DNA from: Bacteroidales bacterium
Lineage (GTDB): Bacteria; Bacteroidota; Bacteroidia; Bacteroidales; UBA3824
DNA: 64,000 nucleotides
Direction of reading: 5' to 3'
NCBI GenBank assembly: GCA_016286055.1
Contig: JAEERW010000005.1
Coordinates: forward strand, 186,001 to 250,000
The position numbers were made by a program, and so were the translations under genes. The notes beneath the pieces are model-generated. The model saw only the letters and a program-made list of their open reading frames with translations, ran no database searches and was not told where the DNA came from. Shown piece by piece: positions 13,235 to 20,410 of this stretch; within the stretch, counting starts at the first letter, position 1, and each line of letters starts with the position of its first letter.

Positions 13235-13510
13235 TTACAAATTTTCAACAAATTTTAGATAATCTTCAAACGAGCCAACGGGAACTAAACCAATCCCATT
13301 TTCGGCATCTTCAATTACCTTCATAGTTTCATCATTGAGATACTTTCCTGTTTCCGGGTCGTAAAGGGCTTTTTGGCGTGGGGCAGTTGTTTTTTTATTC
13401 ATCACCCATCCCATCTTTTTTACCAAAGTCTTCAAAAAAGAAAGGTCGGCATGAGGAATATTAAGCGAAACCGTATCAAACGCCATAGTTGGTGCTACAT
13501 CTGCATTCAT
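13235..13510 (-). CDS. Antitoxin of the YafQ-type pair (RelB/DinJ-like)
   Basis: A protein of 91 residues with an N-terminal 'DTVSLNIPHADLSFLKTLVKKMGW' region, typical of Bacteroidetes antitoxins before YafQ-like toxins, and an acidic C-terminus ending 'DYLKFVENL' that would wrap the toxin. I use ATG 13510; a start at 13486 (83 residues) is also possible. The frame is open up to 13564, but a promoter-like TTCCTTTG on the minus strand near 13533-13540 puts the transcript start inside that extension. It precedes the toxin gene by 3 bp. Confidence 0.82.
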   Translation of the reverse strand: MNADVAPTMAFDTVSLNIPHADLSFLKTLVKKMGWVMNKKTTAPRQKALYDPETGKYLNDETMKVIEDAENGIGLVPVGSFEDYLKFVENL

Positions 13511-13608
13511 ATCGTAGAGTATTAATGTTTTTGCAAAGGAAGTTTTTTTTTCAGAAAAATGCAAAAAAATGCTCTAATTTCTCTACCTTCGCTCCGAAAA
13601 TTCTCGTT

Positions 13609-14214
13609 ATGCCAAGTAACACCGACGAACAAGAGCGAATCGCGATAATAAAAACACATCTGCGCACTGGCGACCGCAAGGCAGCAGCCGCAGGATACGC
13701 ATATTTTGTAAAACGGTATTCGCAAACTATCATCGTCTTTACTTCGCGTTTGGTGCAAAACCGCGCCGATGCCGAAGACCTCGCTCAAAACACTTTTGTA
13801 AAGGCTTTTGGGGCAATAGAAAAATTTGAAAGCCGGTCGTCGTTTATTACGTGGATTAGCCGCATTGCCTACAACGAATCTATCAACCACCTCAACCGCA
13901 ACAAGATACATTTTATCAACATCGACGACACCCCAATTTCCGAAACCGACAATCTCGACGAACAATTTTCCACAGGCAGCGAAGAGCGTATTAAACAATT
14001 AGAAGCCGCCCTCGAAACCCTTCCGCCCGACGACCGCCTACTTCTACACCTTTATTATTATCAAGATAAACCAATAAAAGAAATTGCCTATATAATGAAC
14101 TCAGATGCTAACACATTGGGTGTGAGGCTACATAGAATCCGCAAACGCCTCCTCACCACAATTGAGCAACAAAAAAAATCAGATATTTTAAAAATTTTTA
14201 GTTTTTTGATGTAA
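13609..14214 (+). CDS. ECF-type RNA polymerase sigma-70 factor
   Basis: A 201-residue sigma factor with only regions 2 and 4. Region 2 contains 'NRADAEDLAQNTFVKAF' (about 50-66) and 'FITWISRIAYNESIN' (about 79-93); region 4 contains 'LPPDDRLLLHLYYYQDKPIKEIAYIM' pieces (about 139-165) and an HTH. I choose ATG 13609 because the upstream extension overlaps the antitoxin promoter region. A TACCTTCG box near 13584-13591 could be its promoter. Usually such genes are followed by an anti-sigma gene; here the likely partner is at 16588, separated by HicAB and two secreted paralogues. Three conserved promoters around it suggest its regulon. Confidence 0.92.
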   Translation: MPSNTDEQERIAIIKTHLRTGDRKAAAAGYAYFVKRYSQTIIVFTSRLVQNRADAEDLAQNTFVKAFGAIEKFESRSSFITWISRIAYNESINHLNRNKIHFINIDDTPISETDNLDEQFSTGSEERIKQLEAALETLPPDDRLLLHLYYYQDKPIKEIAYIMNSDANTLGVRLHRIRKRLLTTIEQQKKSDILKIFSFLM

Positions 14215-14257
14215 TCCTAAAAAAACATTTTGATACACTATCGAACATCAAAAAATA

Positions 14258-14289
14258 TTTGTACAAAACAAAAAAAAACTTTATCTTTG
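14258..14289 (+). promoter_or_regulatory. Promoter of hicAB, possibly leaderless
   Basis: TTTG (14258-14261), 20 bp, TATCTTTG (14282-14289): a perfect match. The hicA ATG is only 6 bp after the -7 box, so transcription would begin at or next to the start codon. Confidence 0.75.
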
Positions 14290-14295
14290 TGCATT

Positions 14296-14550
14296 ATGAG
14301 TACAGCAGAAAAACTTATAGCAAGATTCAAAAAGTTACCATCAGATTTTACCTTTGAAGAAATGGTAAGATTGTTGAAACATCTTGGCTACGAGTTGGAA
14401 AACAAAGGACGGACATCAGGTTCTCGTGTAGAATTTCATCACGAAGAATACGAATCGATAATGTTTCACAAACCTCATCCCTCAAATATCATAAAGGGGT
14501 ACGTAATGAAACAAGTTTACAAACAATTAATTGACAACGGACTAATATAA
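14296..14550 (+). CDS. hicA: HicA-family toxin (type II toxin-antitoxin)
   Basis: A protein of 84 residues. HicA toxins are small dsRBD-like RNases that cleave mRNA. The layout 'TFEEMVRLLKHLGY', 'GRTSGSRVEF', 'FHKPHPSNIIKGYVMKQV' and 'LIDNGLI' matches the family; the active-site histidine is likely one of the HHEE/FHKPHP histidines. The frame is open upstream to 14230, but the promoter at 14258-14289 rules that start out. Antitoxin hicB follows after 5 bp. Confidence 0.92.
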   Translation: MSTAEKLIARFKKLPSDFTFEEMVRLLKHLGYELENKGRTSGSRVEFHHEEYESIMFHKPHPSNIIKGYVMKQVYKQLIDNGLI

Positions 14551-14555
14551 AAACT

Positions 14556-14894
14556 ATGGACAATATATTGAAATACAAAGATTTTATAGGCTCGGTACAT
14601 TTCAGTGCAGAAGACGGTGTATTCTATGGCAAAATCGAAGGCATCAAAAGTATGGTAAGTTTTGAGGGAGAAACAGTTAAAGAATTAGAGGAAGACTTTC
14701 ACAACGCTGTGGACGACTATATCAACTACTGCGAACGGCACGGAATAGAATCAAAAAAGTCGTTCTCTGGCAAATTGAGCATAACAATTTCACCTTCGGA
14801 ACACAGCCTCATAGCCGCCGTAGCAAAAAACAAAGGAATCTCCGTTGCGGCTTTTGTAAAGAATGCTATTTCAAAAGAATTGGCATACAGTTAG
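14556..14894 (+). CDS. hicB: HicB-family antitoxin
   Basis: A protein of 112 residues that should neutralise HicA and repress the operon. The N-terminal half has the partially degraded RNase H-like fold of HicB ('GSVHFSAEDGVFYGKIEGI', 'VSFEGETVKELEEDFHNAV') and the C-terminal part ('KLSITISPSEHSLIAAVA') looks like a ribbon-helix-helix DNA-binding domain. It ends at a strong terminator. Confidence 0.93.
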   Translation: MDNILKYKDFIGSVHFSAEDGVFYGKIEGIKSMVSFEGETVKELEEDFHNAVDDYINYCERHGIESKKSFSGKLSITISPSEHSLIAAVAKNKGISVAAFVKNAISKELAYS

Positions 14895-14919
14895 TTAAGT
14901 ATTAACTATTATTATATTA

Positions 14920-14963
14920 AAGTACGTTTCGTTTCCCGAAACGTACTTTTTTTTATTTTTTTT
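14920..14963 (+). terminator. Terminator of hicAB
   Basis: Perfect 12-bp stem AAGTACGTTTCG (14920-14931) with its complement (14937-14948), a 5-nt loop and a long T-rich tail. Confidence 0.93.
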
Positions 14964-14973
14964 CCCTAAACCC

Positions 14974-15001
14974 TGTAATAATTTTGAAACATTTGTGTCT
15001 A
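14974..15001 (+). promoter_or_regulatory. Putative ECF sigma promoter, copy 2
   Basis: TGTAA (14974-14978), 18 bp, GTCTA (14997-15001), 34 bp before the start codon of the secreted paralogue gene. See the copies at 11037 and 16536. Confidence 0.65.
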
Positions 15002-15035
15002 TTAGGCAAAACAAACAACAAAAAAAACATAAAAA

Positions 15036-15686
15036 ATGAACAGAATCAAAACATTAGCAATTGCACTTGGTGCAATGTTGACAGTCTGCACAGCGCAGGC
15101 ACAAAGCATCGTTAAACAAGATGCTACAATGGATGATTACATCAAACTCCTTAACACTCAGCAAACAGAAGTTGGGGTTCAAGGTGATAAAATCCAACTC
15201 CTTAATAACGCAGGGTTTAAGACATTTGCCTTTGACATTTCATCATTAAAAAAGAACAAGTATGCTTTTACATCGGTAATTAAGAAGTATGAGGACGGCA
15301 AGACGGAAAACTTGTTGCAGATGTATGAGAACTTTGCCATCTATACCAGAGCCACACACTTCAATGTCGGCGTAAATCCCATTAATGACAGCACTTTGCG
15401 ATGTCAATTATATTGGGGCACAGAGGGCTTTACACCTGTGGCATCTCTCAAAAAGGTGCACGGCAGTTATCATATAGTTTCCACACCATTTGTTCTGTCA
15501 AAGGAATTAAAGTTGGGCGAATTTATACCGCTGATGGCTGTATCGTCAGGATGGTATGACGAAGAGAATGAATGTGTCAAAAATTGCGATGTAGTTGAAT
15601 TCGATCCTGAAAATTATCTTGATACAGAAACATTTAAGAAAAGTCCGCTGATATACGTTATCGGCGTGAAATGCATGAAAAGGTAA
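15036..15686 (+). CDS. Small secreted protein, paralogue family A member 2 (unknown function)
   Basis: A protein of 216 residues, signal peptide ending 'CTAQAQ'. The start, 'MNRIK-LAIAL', is nearly the same as in the next gene. It shares the 'KQDATMDDYIKLL', 'PIND', 'PFVL' and 'KSPLIYVIGVK' segments with its paralogues at 11101 and 15725. It has an extra 17 residues after 'DDYIKLLN', produced by a 51-bp in-frame insert between near-identical 14-bp direct repeats (15141-15154 and 15192-15205). The gene is first in a two-gene unit with an ECF-type promoter. Function unknown; probably periplasmic. Confidence 0.75.
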   Translation: MNRIKTLAIALGAMLTVCTAQAQSIVKQDATMDDYIKLLNTQQTEVGVQGDKIQLLNNAGFKTFAFDISSLKKNKYAFTSVIKKYEDGKTENLLQMYENFAIYTRATHFNVGVNPINDSTLRCQLYWGTEGFTPVASLKKVHGSYHIVSTPFVLSKELKLGEFIPLMAVSSGWYDEENECVKNCDVVEFDPENYLDTETFKKSPLIYVIGVKCMKR

Positions 15687-15724
15687 TTAACAAAAGAGTT
15701 ATCAACAACAAAAAACACAAAAAA

Positions 15725-16333
15725 ATGAACAGAATCAAAGCATTAGCAATTGCACTTTTCGCAATATTTACAGTAGGCACAGCGCAGGCGCAAAGCATCG
15801 TTAAACAAGATGCTACAATGGATGATTACATCAAACTCTTTAAGAACGCAGAGTATAATGTATTAGCCTTTGACATTTCGTCAATGAAAACCAACAAGTA
15901 CGGTTTTACGCTGGTAATTATGAAGTATGAGGACGGCAAGACGGAAAACGTGTTGCAGAATTTGGAGGACGAAGGTTTTTTCTTCATCAACGATGTTTCA
16001 CGCTTCACTGTCGGCGTAAGTCCCATTAATGACACAACTATGCAATGTCACATATATTTTGGTGATAAGGGTAAATCACATATGTTACCATTCAAAAAAG
16101 TGCACGGCATAAATCCTAGAATATTTCCAAGACCGTTTGTTCTGCCAAAGAAATTGAAGATGAACGAATTTATACCGATGATGGTTGTATCATCAGGATG
16201 GTTTGACGAAAGCGAAAAAATCGTCAGAAGTTGTGATGTTAACAAATTCAAACAAAAAAATTATCTTAATACAATAACATTTCAGAAGTGTCCGCAGATA
16301 TACGTTATCGGCGTGAAATGCAAGGAATTGTAA
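15725..16333 (+). CDS. Small secreted protein, paralogue family A member 3 (unknown function)
   Basis: A protein of 202 residues, signal peptide ending 'GTAQAQ'. I start at ATG 15725, not at an upstream ATG that overlaps the previous gene, because this start aligns with the signal peptide of the tandem copy. DNA and protein identity to the upstream gene is high, especially over the first 40 residues, so this is a recent tandem duplication. It lies 38 bp after its partner and before a strong terminator, so both share the promoter at 14974. Confidence 0.76.
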   Translation: MNRIKALAIALFAIFTVGTAQAQSIVKQDATMDDYIKLFKNAEYNVLAFDISSMKTNKYGFTLVIMKYEDGKTENVLQNLEDEGFFFINDVSRFTVGVSPINDTTMQCHIYFGDKGKSHMLPFKKVHGINPRIFPRPFVLPKKLKMNEFIPMMVVSSGWFDESEKIVRSCDVNKFKQKNYLNTITFQKCPQIYVIGVKCKEL

Positions 16334-16365
16334 TTTAATACCGCATCTTATCAACAATAAAAAAC

Positions 16366-16409
16366 TCAGCCAAATTCGCAAATTTTTATCGAATTTGGCT
16401 GACTTTTTT
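16366..16409 (+). terminator. Terminator after the secreted paralogue pair
   Basis: Perfect 13-bp stem (16366-16378 with 16390-16402) of the sequence TCAGCCAAATTCG and its complement, 11-nt loop, then T6. Confidence 0.93.
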
Positions 16410-16535
16410 CGGAGATTTTTATATTAAATTATTGATATTAAGATAATTAATAATTTACAAACCACGCAATTCAACTCAAAAAAAACACACAAAAAAATCA
16501 TTTACAAAAAATTTTTAATTTTTTTCCCAAAACCC

Positions 16536-16563
16536 TGTAATATTTTCCCCGTTTCTGTGTCTA
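16536..16563 (+). promoter_or_regulatory. Putative ECF sigma promoter, copy 3
   Basis: TGTAA (16536-16540), 18 bp, GTCTA (16559-16563), 24 bp before the start of the probable anti-sigma gene. Confidence 0.65.
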
Positions 16564-16587
16564 ACAACCAAAGAACATACAAAAAAA

Positions 16588-17442
16588 ATGAAGAAATACA
16601 ACGACACCGACCTACGCAAGGCTATTAACCGTGCTGAGCAAAAACGCAAACCGGCAACTGTGCCCGACGATTTTTTGGAAAACGTTTTGGGCGAGATTGA
16701 ATCCGAGACGAAACCCAAAACCGTAAAACTTTGGCGATGGGTTGCGGCAGCGGCTTGCTTAATTTTTTTAGTTGGTGTGGGCGCAATTATCACACTCAAC
16801 CAAAATCCTACGCCACAACCCACTATGGCAATTGTTGCCGACACCTCTGTAACAATGCCCACCGAACCTACACAACCACAAGTGGCAGAAACCGAAATTG
16901 CACCCGAGCCAGCCCCTATTCCCAATCCTAAACCCGAGCCTAAGCCGCCGATAAAAAAGCCGTCGCCTAAACCGCAACCCCAACCGCAGCCCGAGGAAGA
17001 AACCGCATCAAACAACGATGATTCCGATTATCTTTCGCCCGAATTGTTAGACGAATTAATCGCCAAAATGGCTGACAATCAAAAGGCTACGAAAAGAGTT
17101 TTAGACTGCGGACACGAACAAGACAGCACCACCACCGAGATGGTATACCTTTTCCCAAAAAACAGCGGCGACATTATGGCACGCCTTCTGATGTCTGCTG
17201 CCAACTACGACGAAAACACCGACGGATATTTTCTCAACTATTCGCAGCAACAATTTTTCTTTACTCTCAACGATGGGCACACCGGCAAAAACTACTTGTG
17301 GATAGCCGAAAAAACCGACGACGGCAGAGTGATGCTCTACACATTTCAATCGCCCATCGGTTCGGATCTCGGTTCGGAATGTTACCACGATTATCACAAC
17401 AAATTATTATACAACAACATGAATACAATAACAAACATCTAA
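16588..17442 (+). CDS. Probable membrane anti-sigma factor with proline-rich linker
   Basis: A 284-residue single-pass protein. The first 49 residues are charged and cytoplasmic, with 'VPDDFLENVLGEIE' resembling the start of Bacteroidetes anti-sigma proteins. One helix spans about 50-70. Then comes a long Pro/Glu/Lys-rich linker (about 71-137), like those in TonB, and a C-terminal periplasmic domain (about 165-284) with 'DCGHEQDS' that I do not recognise. It would hold the ECF sigma factor at 13609 at the membrane and release it on an envelope signal. Assignment is inferred from topology, position and the shared promoter motif, not from a recognised anti-sigma domain. Confidence 0.55.
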   Translation: MKKYNDTDLRKAINRAEQKRKPATVPDDFLENVLGEIESETKPKTVKLWRWVAAAACLIFLVGVGAIITLNQNPTPQPTMAIVADTSVTMPTEPTQPQVAETEIAPEPAPIPNPKPEPKPPIKKPSPKPQPQPQPEEETASNNDDSDYLSPELLDELIAKMADNQKATKRVLDCGHEQDSTTTEMVYLFPKNSGDIMARLLMSAANYDENTDGYFLNYSQQQFFFTLNDGHTGKNYLWIAEKTDDGRVMLYTFQSPIGSDLGSECYHDYHNKLLYNNMNTITNI

Positions 17443-17451
17443 TTAAGTACT

Positions 17452-18633
17452 ATGAAAAAACTCACATTAATTTGCATCATGCTGATGCTCGCGCTCGGCT
17501 TAATGGCACAGAATAACGACATTGTAGTTGTTGGCTACGGATTCTCTACCCCAAATGGACACGTACAAATCTTGGCAAAAAACCAATGCTGCATAGTTAA
17601 AATTCCAAACCTTCACATCGACAGATCCAATGGACAAAAACGCTCTTGGGTGGCTTGGGACGATATGGAAATGGCATACATGACCGACACTTGCACTGTG
17701 GAAGCACCTGTGGCAGAAAACTTTAACACAATTTTCCCAAACCGCGACTCTCTTCCTTCCCAGTTTGTTCCGCTCTATTGGATGCTCACCGAGGAAAACG
17801 AAGAAACCGTGCTACACTGCTATTTTGTAATGCCGGTCGACGAAATGACAAATCTTTGGCTCGCCTGCGAAGAAACTGCAATTGTTGACATGGCAACAGG
17901 CGTTCAATACAGAGCAAGACGCACCTCGCCCGACTGTTTCCGCAAGCACTATACTGTTAAAGCCCCTGCCGGAACGCCTTTGGATTTCAAAATCTACTTT
18001 CCAAAACTGTCGCCTACCACCAAAGAAATTGCCATCTTCGGTGTGCCTATGTGGTATCTGCGAGGCACAAGAGTTGTCATCAATTCACCCTACACCGCAC
18101 ATGGCACATTGCAGTACGACTACGACAACGAACCAAATATCAAACCGCCTACACTCGTGGATTATCCTAAAAAATACAACAAAGACAATCACAAAACATG
18201 GGCTGTATTCAACAATCCGCACCTGATTAAACCTGTTGAGGAAGGCACAATGGCTCTTTGGAACACTCCCAAATCCACATACATAGCCATTGCCCACGAA
18301 CAAAATTGGATGCGCGAATATTACGAATACGAGAAGGGAACCATGCTCATAGATACTCGTGGACACCAATACAAGTTAAAAGGTCTTCGTGGTTTGCCTC
18401 TCGGAGAGTTATTTTGGATAGAAGCCTATTCGGGCGACTACATTGCGTTTCTGTTAGAGTTTGAACCTCTGCCGCCAAGCGTTACCACATTCACCTACAT
18501 CGCACCCGAAAGCGAAAAATTCGACATGGTAGGTGCAAATTGGGACGGTGAAGTTAAGAGCGACCTCAATGTCAACGAACTCCGCCGAAACCAAACTCTC
18601 TTTGAACCAATCGAAAGGGTAATCAAGGAATAA
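17452..18633 (+). CDS. Secreted protein of unknown function, co-transcribed with the anti-sigma gene
   Basis: A protein of 393 residues, signal peptide ending 'GLMAQ', no lipobox. It begins 9 bp after the previous gene, so it belongs to the same unit under the promoter at 16536. No catalytic motif is seen. Its C-terminal part has 'F-x-PLP-x4-TF-x-YI', which echoes the 'F-x-PLP-x3-K-x-FDFIEG' segment near the end of the three thioredoxin-like proteins downstream, so a shared beta-sandwich is possible. Likely periplasmic; no function can be given. Confidence 0.7.
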   Translation: MKKLTLICIMLMLALGLMAQNNDIVVVGYGFSTPNGHVQILAKNQCCIVKIPNLHIDRSNGQKRSWVAWDDMEMAYMTDTCTVEAPVAENFNTIFPNRDSLPSQFVPLYWMLTEENEETVLHCYFVMPVDEMTNLWLACEETAIVDMATGVQYRARRTSPDCFRKHYTVKAPAGTPLDFKIYFPKLSPTTKEIAIFGVPMWYLRGTRVVINSPYTAHGTLQYDYDNEPNIKPPTLVDYPKKYNKDNHKTWAVFNNPHLIKPVEEGTMALWNTPKSTYIAIAHEQNWMREYYEYEKGTMLIDTRGHQYKLKGLRGLPLGELFWIEAYSGDYIAFLLEFEPLPPSVTTFTYIAPESEKFDMVGANWDGEVKSDLNVNELRRNQTLFEPIERVIKE

Positions 18634-18871
18634 AAGTTTTTGGGGCTGTTGATAATTAAGAATAATTAACGCTAAATATTTGACTACATATATTATTAGT
18701 ATTAAACCATTTAAAACGAAATAGAATAGTAATAACTAAAAAATAAAGTTATTTAACTAAATAATATAGTTGCATATTTTAAAAATAAGTTATATAATTG
18801 CATTATAAATTATATAACTAAAAATATAAGTTTAAGAAAAGACAATTATAAACATTTTAAACCTCAATCTA

Positions 18872-20374
18872 ATGAAAACAAAATTACTACTTGCCGCCCT
18901 CGGTTTGGCGACCACGGCTTTTGGCCAAAACAACAAAACCGCTATCGAATTCAACCTCACGGATATTCCTGAGGGATATTGCATCAACATTTTTAAAATG
19001 GAAGGACAAAGTGGAATGACCTGTTTTGTCGACTCGTCGAAAACCACCACCCGCAAATTCTCTGTCAATTGCGAAGATGCTACCGAAGACACCCATTACA
19101 CAGCAATGGTTTTCCAAAAAGATAGAGATTTCTCTTATCTTAGCAGTAGGGCAATTATGATTCAAAAAGGCACCACAACTAATGTTTCGGGTTCGGGAAT
19201 TTTTTCAAGTTACTGGACTGTGGAAAGCAAAAATCCCAAACAGGCATTCTCTAACAAAATCAACGACATCCGCAAAGAATTGATCCGCGAATCTGATGTT
19301 ATTAAAGACACCATTACTACTTACCAAGGTTACCAGGCTGCATATCCCTCTGTTCTCGAAATCTATGATAAGATAAACAAAAGCGAATATGAGGCGATGA
19401 AAACCATGCCCATCGATCAATATTGGTTAGAAAATCTCTTGACGGCAACCGGCTCAATCAACAACGAGGGCAAAGATTACAAATACTACTCCCAAGTGGA
19501 AGAACTCTACAAACTTATGCCCGACCAATACAAAAACACCAAGGAAGGCAAGGCGATAAACCTCGCGCTCTACGCCAAAGCACCAGCCGTCGGCGACCAA
19601 ATCAACGACTACAACCTCTACGATGCCGATGGCAAAGTGCGTCATCTTTCGGACTTTAAGGGCAAATGGCTTTTGTTGGAATTCAGTTCTTACTATTGCG
19701 GTCCGTGCAGAATGTTTGGCGCCACTATCAAGTATTTATACGAGAGAGGCATCGACAAAAATTTTGAAATCATCGACATCACCAACGACGCTCAGGTGCA
19801 GTTTGAGGCTATGGCTAAGGAAGAAAAATTCATCAGTCCGCTCTTCAACGACCGCGACCAAAAAACAGGTCTGTTTGCACTCAACAAAATTTCGGCTTAT
19901 CCCACATTCTACCTTGTTAATCCCGAAGGTAAAATCGAGGAAATATTTTTTGGCGTAGATCTCGACAAGATTTTAAAACTGATAAAAGGCCACAGCGGAT
20001 TTGCCAAACCCGAATACAAAAAAGAGAAAGCCGCAACAATTATCACACGTCCCGAATACACCAACATCAACGGTTCGTTCCTCATCGACAAGGTAGAAAT
20101 TTACAAAGATTCGGTAGTTCTCAATTGCACATTTCCAATCTACGGCGCATACAAGATAGCAAAAGAAACAGCACTTTTTGCCAACGGCAAATGCATTAGC
20201 AAAATGACCAACAGCGACATCAGCACCGAAGACTTCACCCAAGTATCCTTTGGACAAGTTGGCCATTGCCGCCTCACCTTCGCCCCCCTCCCAAAAAGCA
20301 CAAAAACATTCGACTTCATCGAAGGCGACTGCGAGGGATGCTTTAAAATCGAAGGAGTAAAGATTGCAGAGTAA
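18872..20374 (+). CDS. Secreted TlpA-like thioredoxin-fold protein, tandem copy 1
   Basis: A protein of 500 residues with a signal peptide ending 'TTAFGQ'. N-terminal beta-rich domain (about 22-120, DUF4369-like), a helical linker (about 125-235), a thioredoxin fold (about 240-375) with active site CGPC at 276-279 and the cis-proline in 'AYPTF', and a C-terminal beta domain. The last domain ends with 'FDFIEGDCEGCFKIEG', giving a second CXXC at 487-490. It should act as a periplasmic thiol-disulfide reductase or similar. It is the first of three tandem paralogues. The 238 bp before it are AT-rich and I see no clear promoter there. Confidence 0.85.
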   Translation: MKTKLLLAALGLATTAFGQNNKTAIEFNLTDIPEGYCINIFKMEGQSGMTCFVDSSKTTTRKFSVNCEDATEDTHYTAMVFQKDRDFSYLSSRAIMIQKGTTTNVSGSGIFSSYWTVESKNPKQAFSNKINDIRKELIRESDVIKDTITTYQGYQAAYPSVLEIYDKINKSEYEAMKTMPIDQYWLENLLTATGSINNEGKDYKYYSQVEELYKLMPDQYKNTKEGKAINLALYAKAPAVGDQINDYNLYDADGKVRHLSDFKGKWLLLEFSSYYCGPCRMFGATIKYLYERGIDKNFEIIDITNDAQVQFEAMAKEEKFISPLFNDRDQKTGLFALNKISAYPTFYLVNPEGKIEEIFFGVDLDKILKLIKGHSGFAKPEYKKEKAATIITRPEYTNINGSFLIDKVEIYKDSVVLNCTFPIYGAYKIAKETALFANGKCISKMTNSDISTEDFTQVSFGQVGHCRLTFAPLPKSTKTFDFIEGDCEGCFKIEGVKIAE

Positions 20375-20410
20375 TTTATAAAAAACATAATAATAACATA
20401 AATAATTAAT

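Noticed and set aside
18634-18871. AT-rich gap before the thioredoxin triplet as a possible gene or origin
   Set aside because: No open frame, no ordered repeats and no DnaA-box cluster were recognised; only AT-rich spacer is seen.
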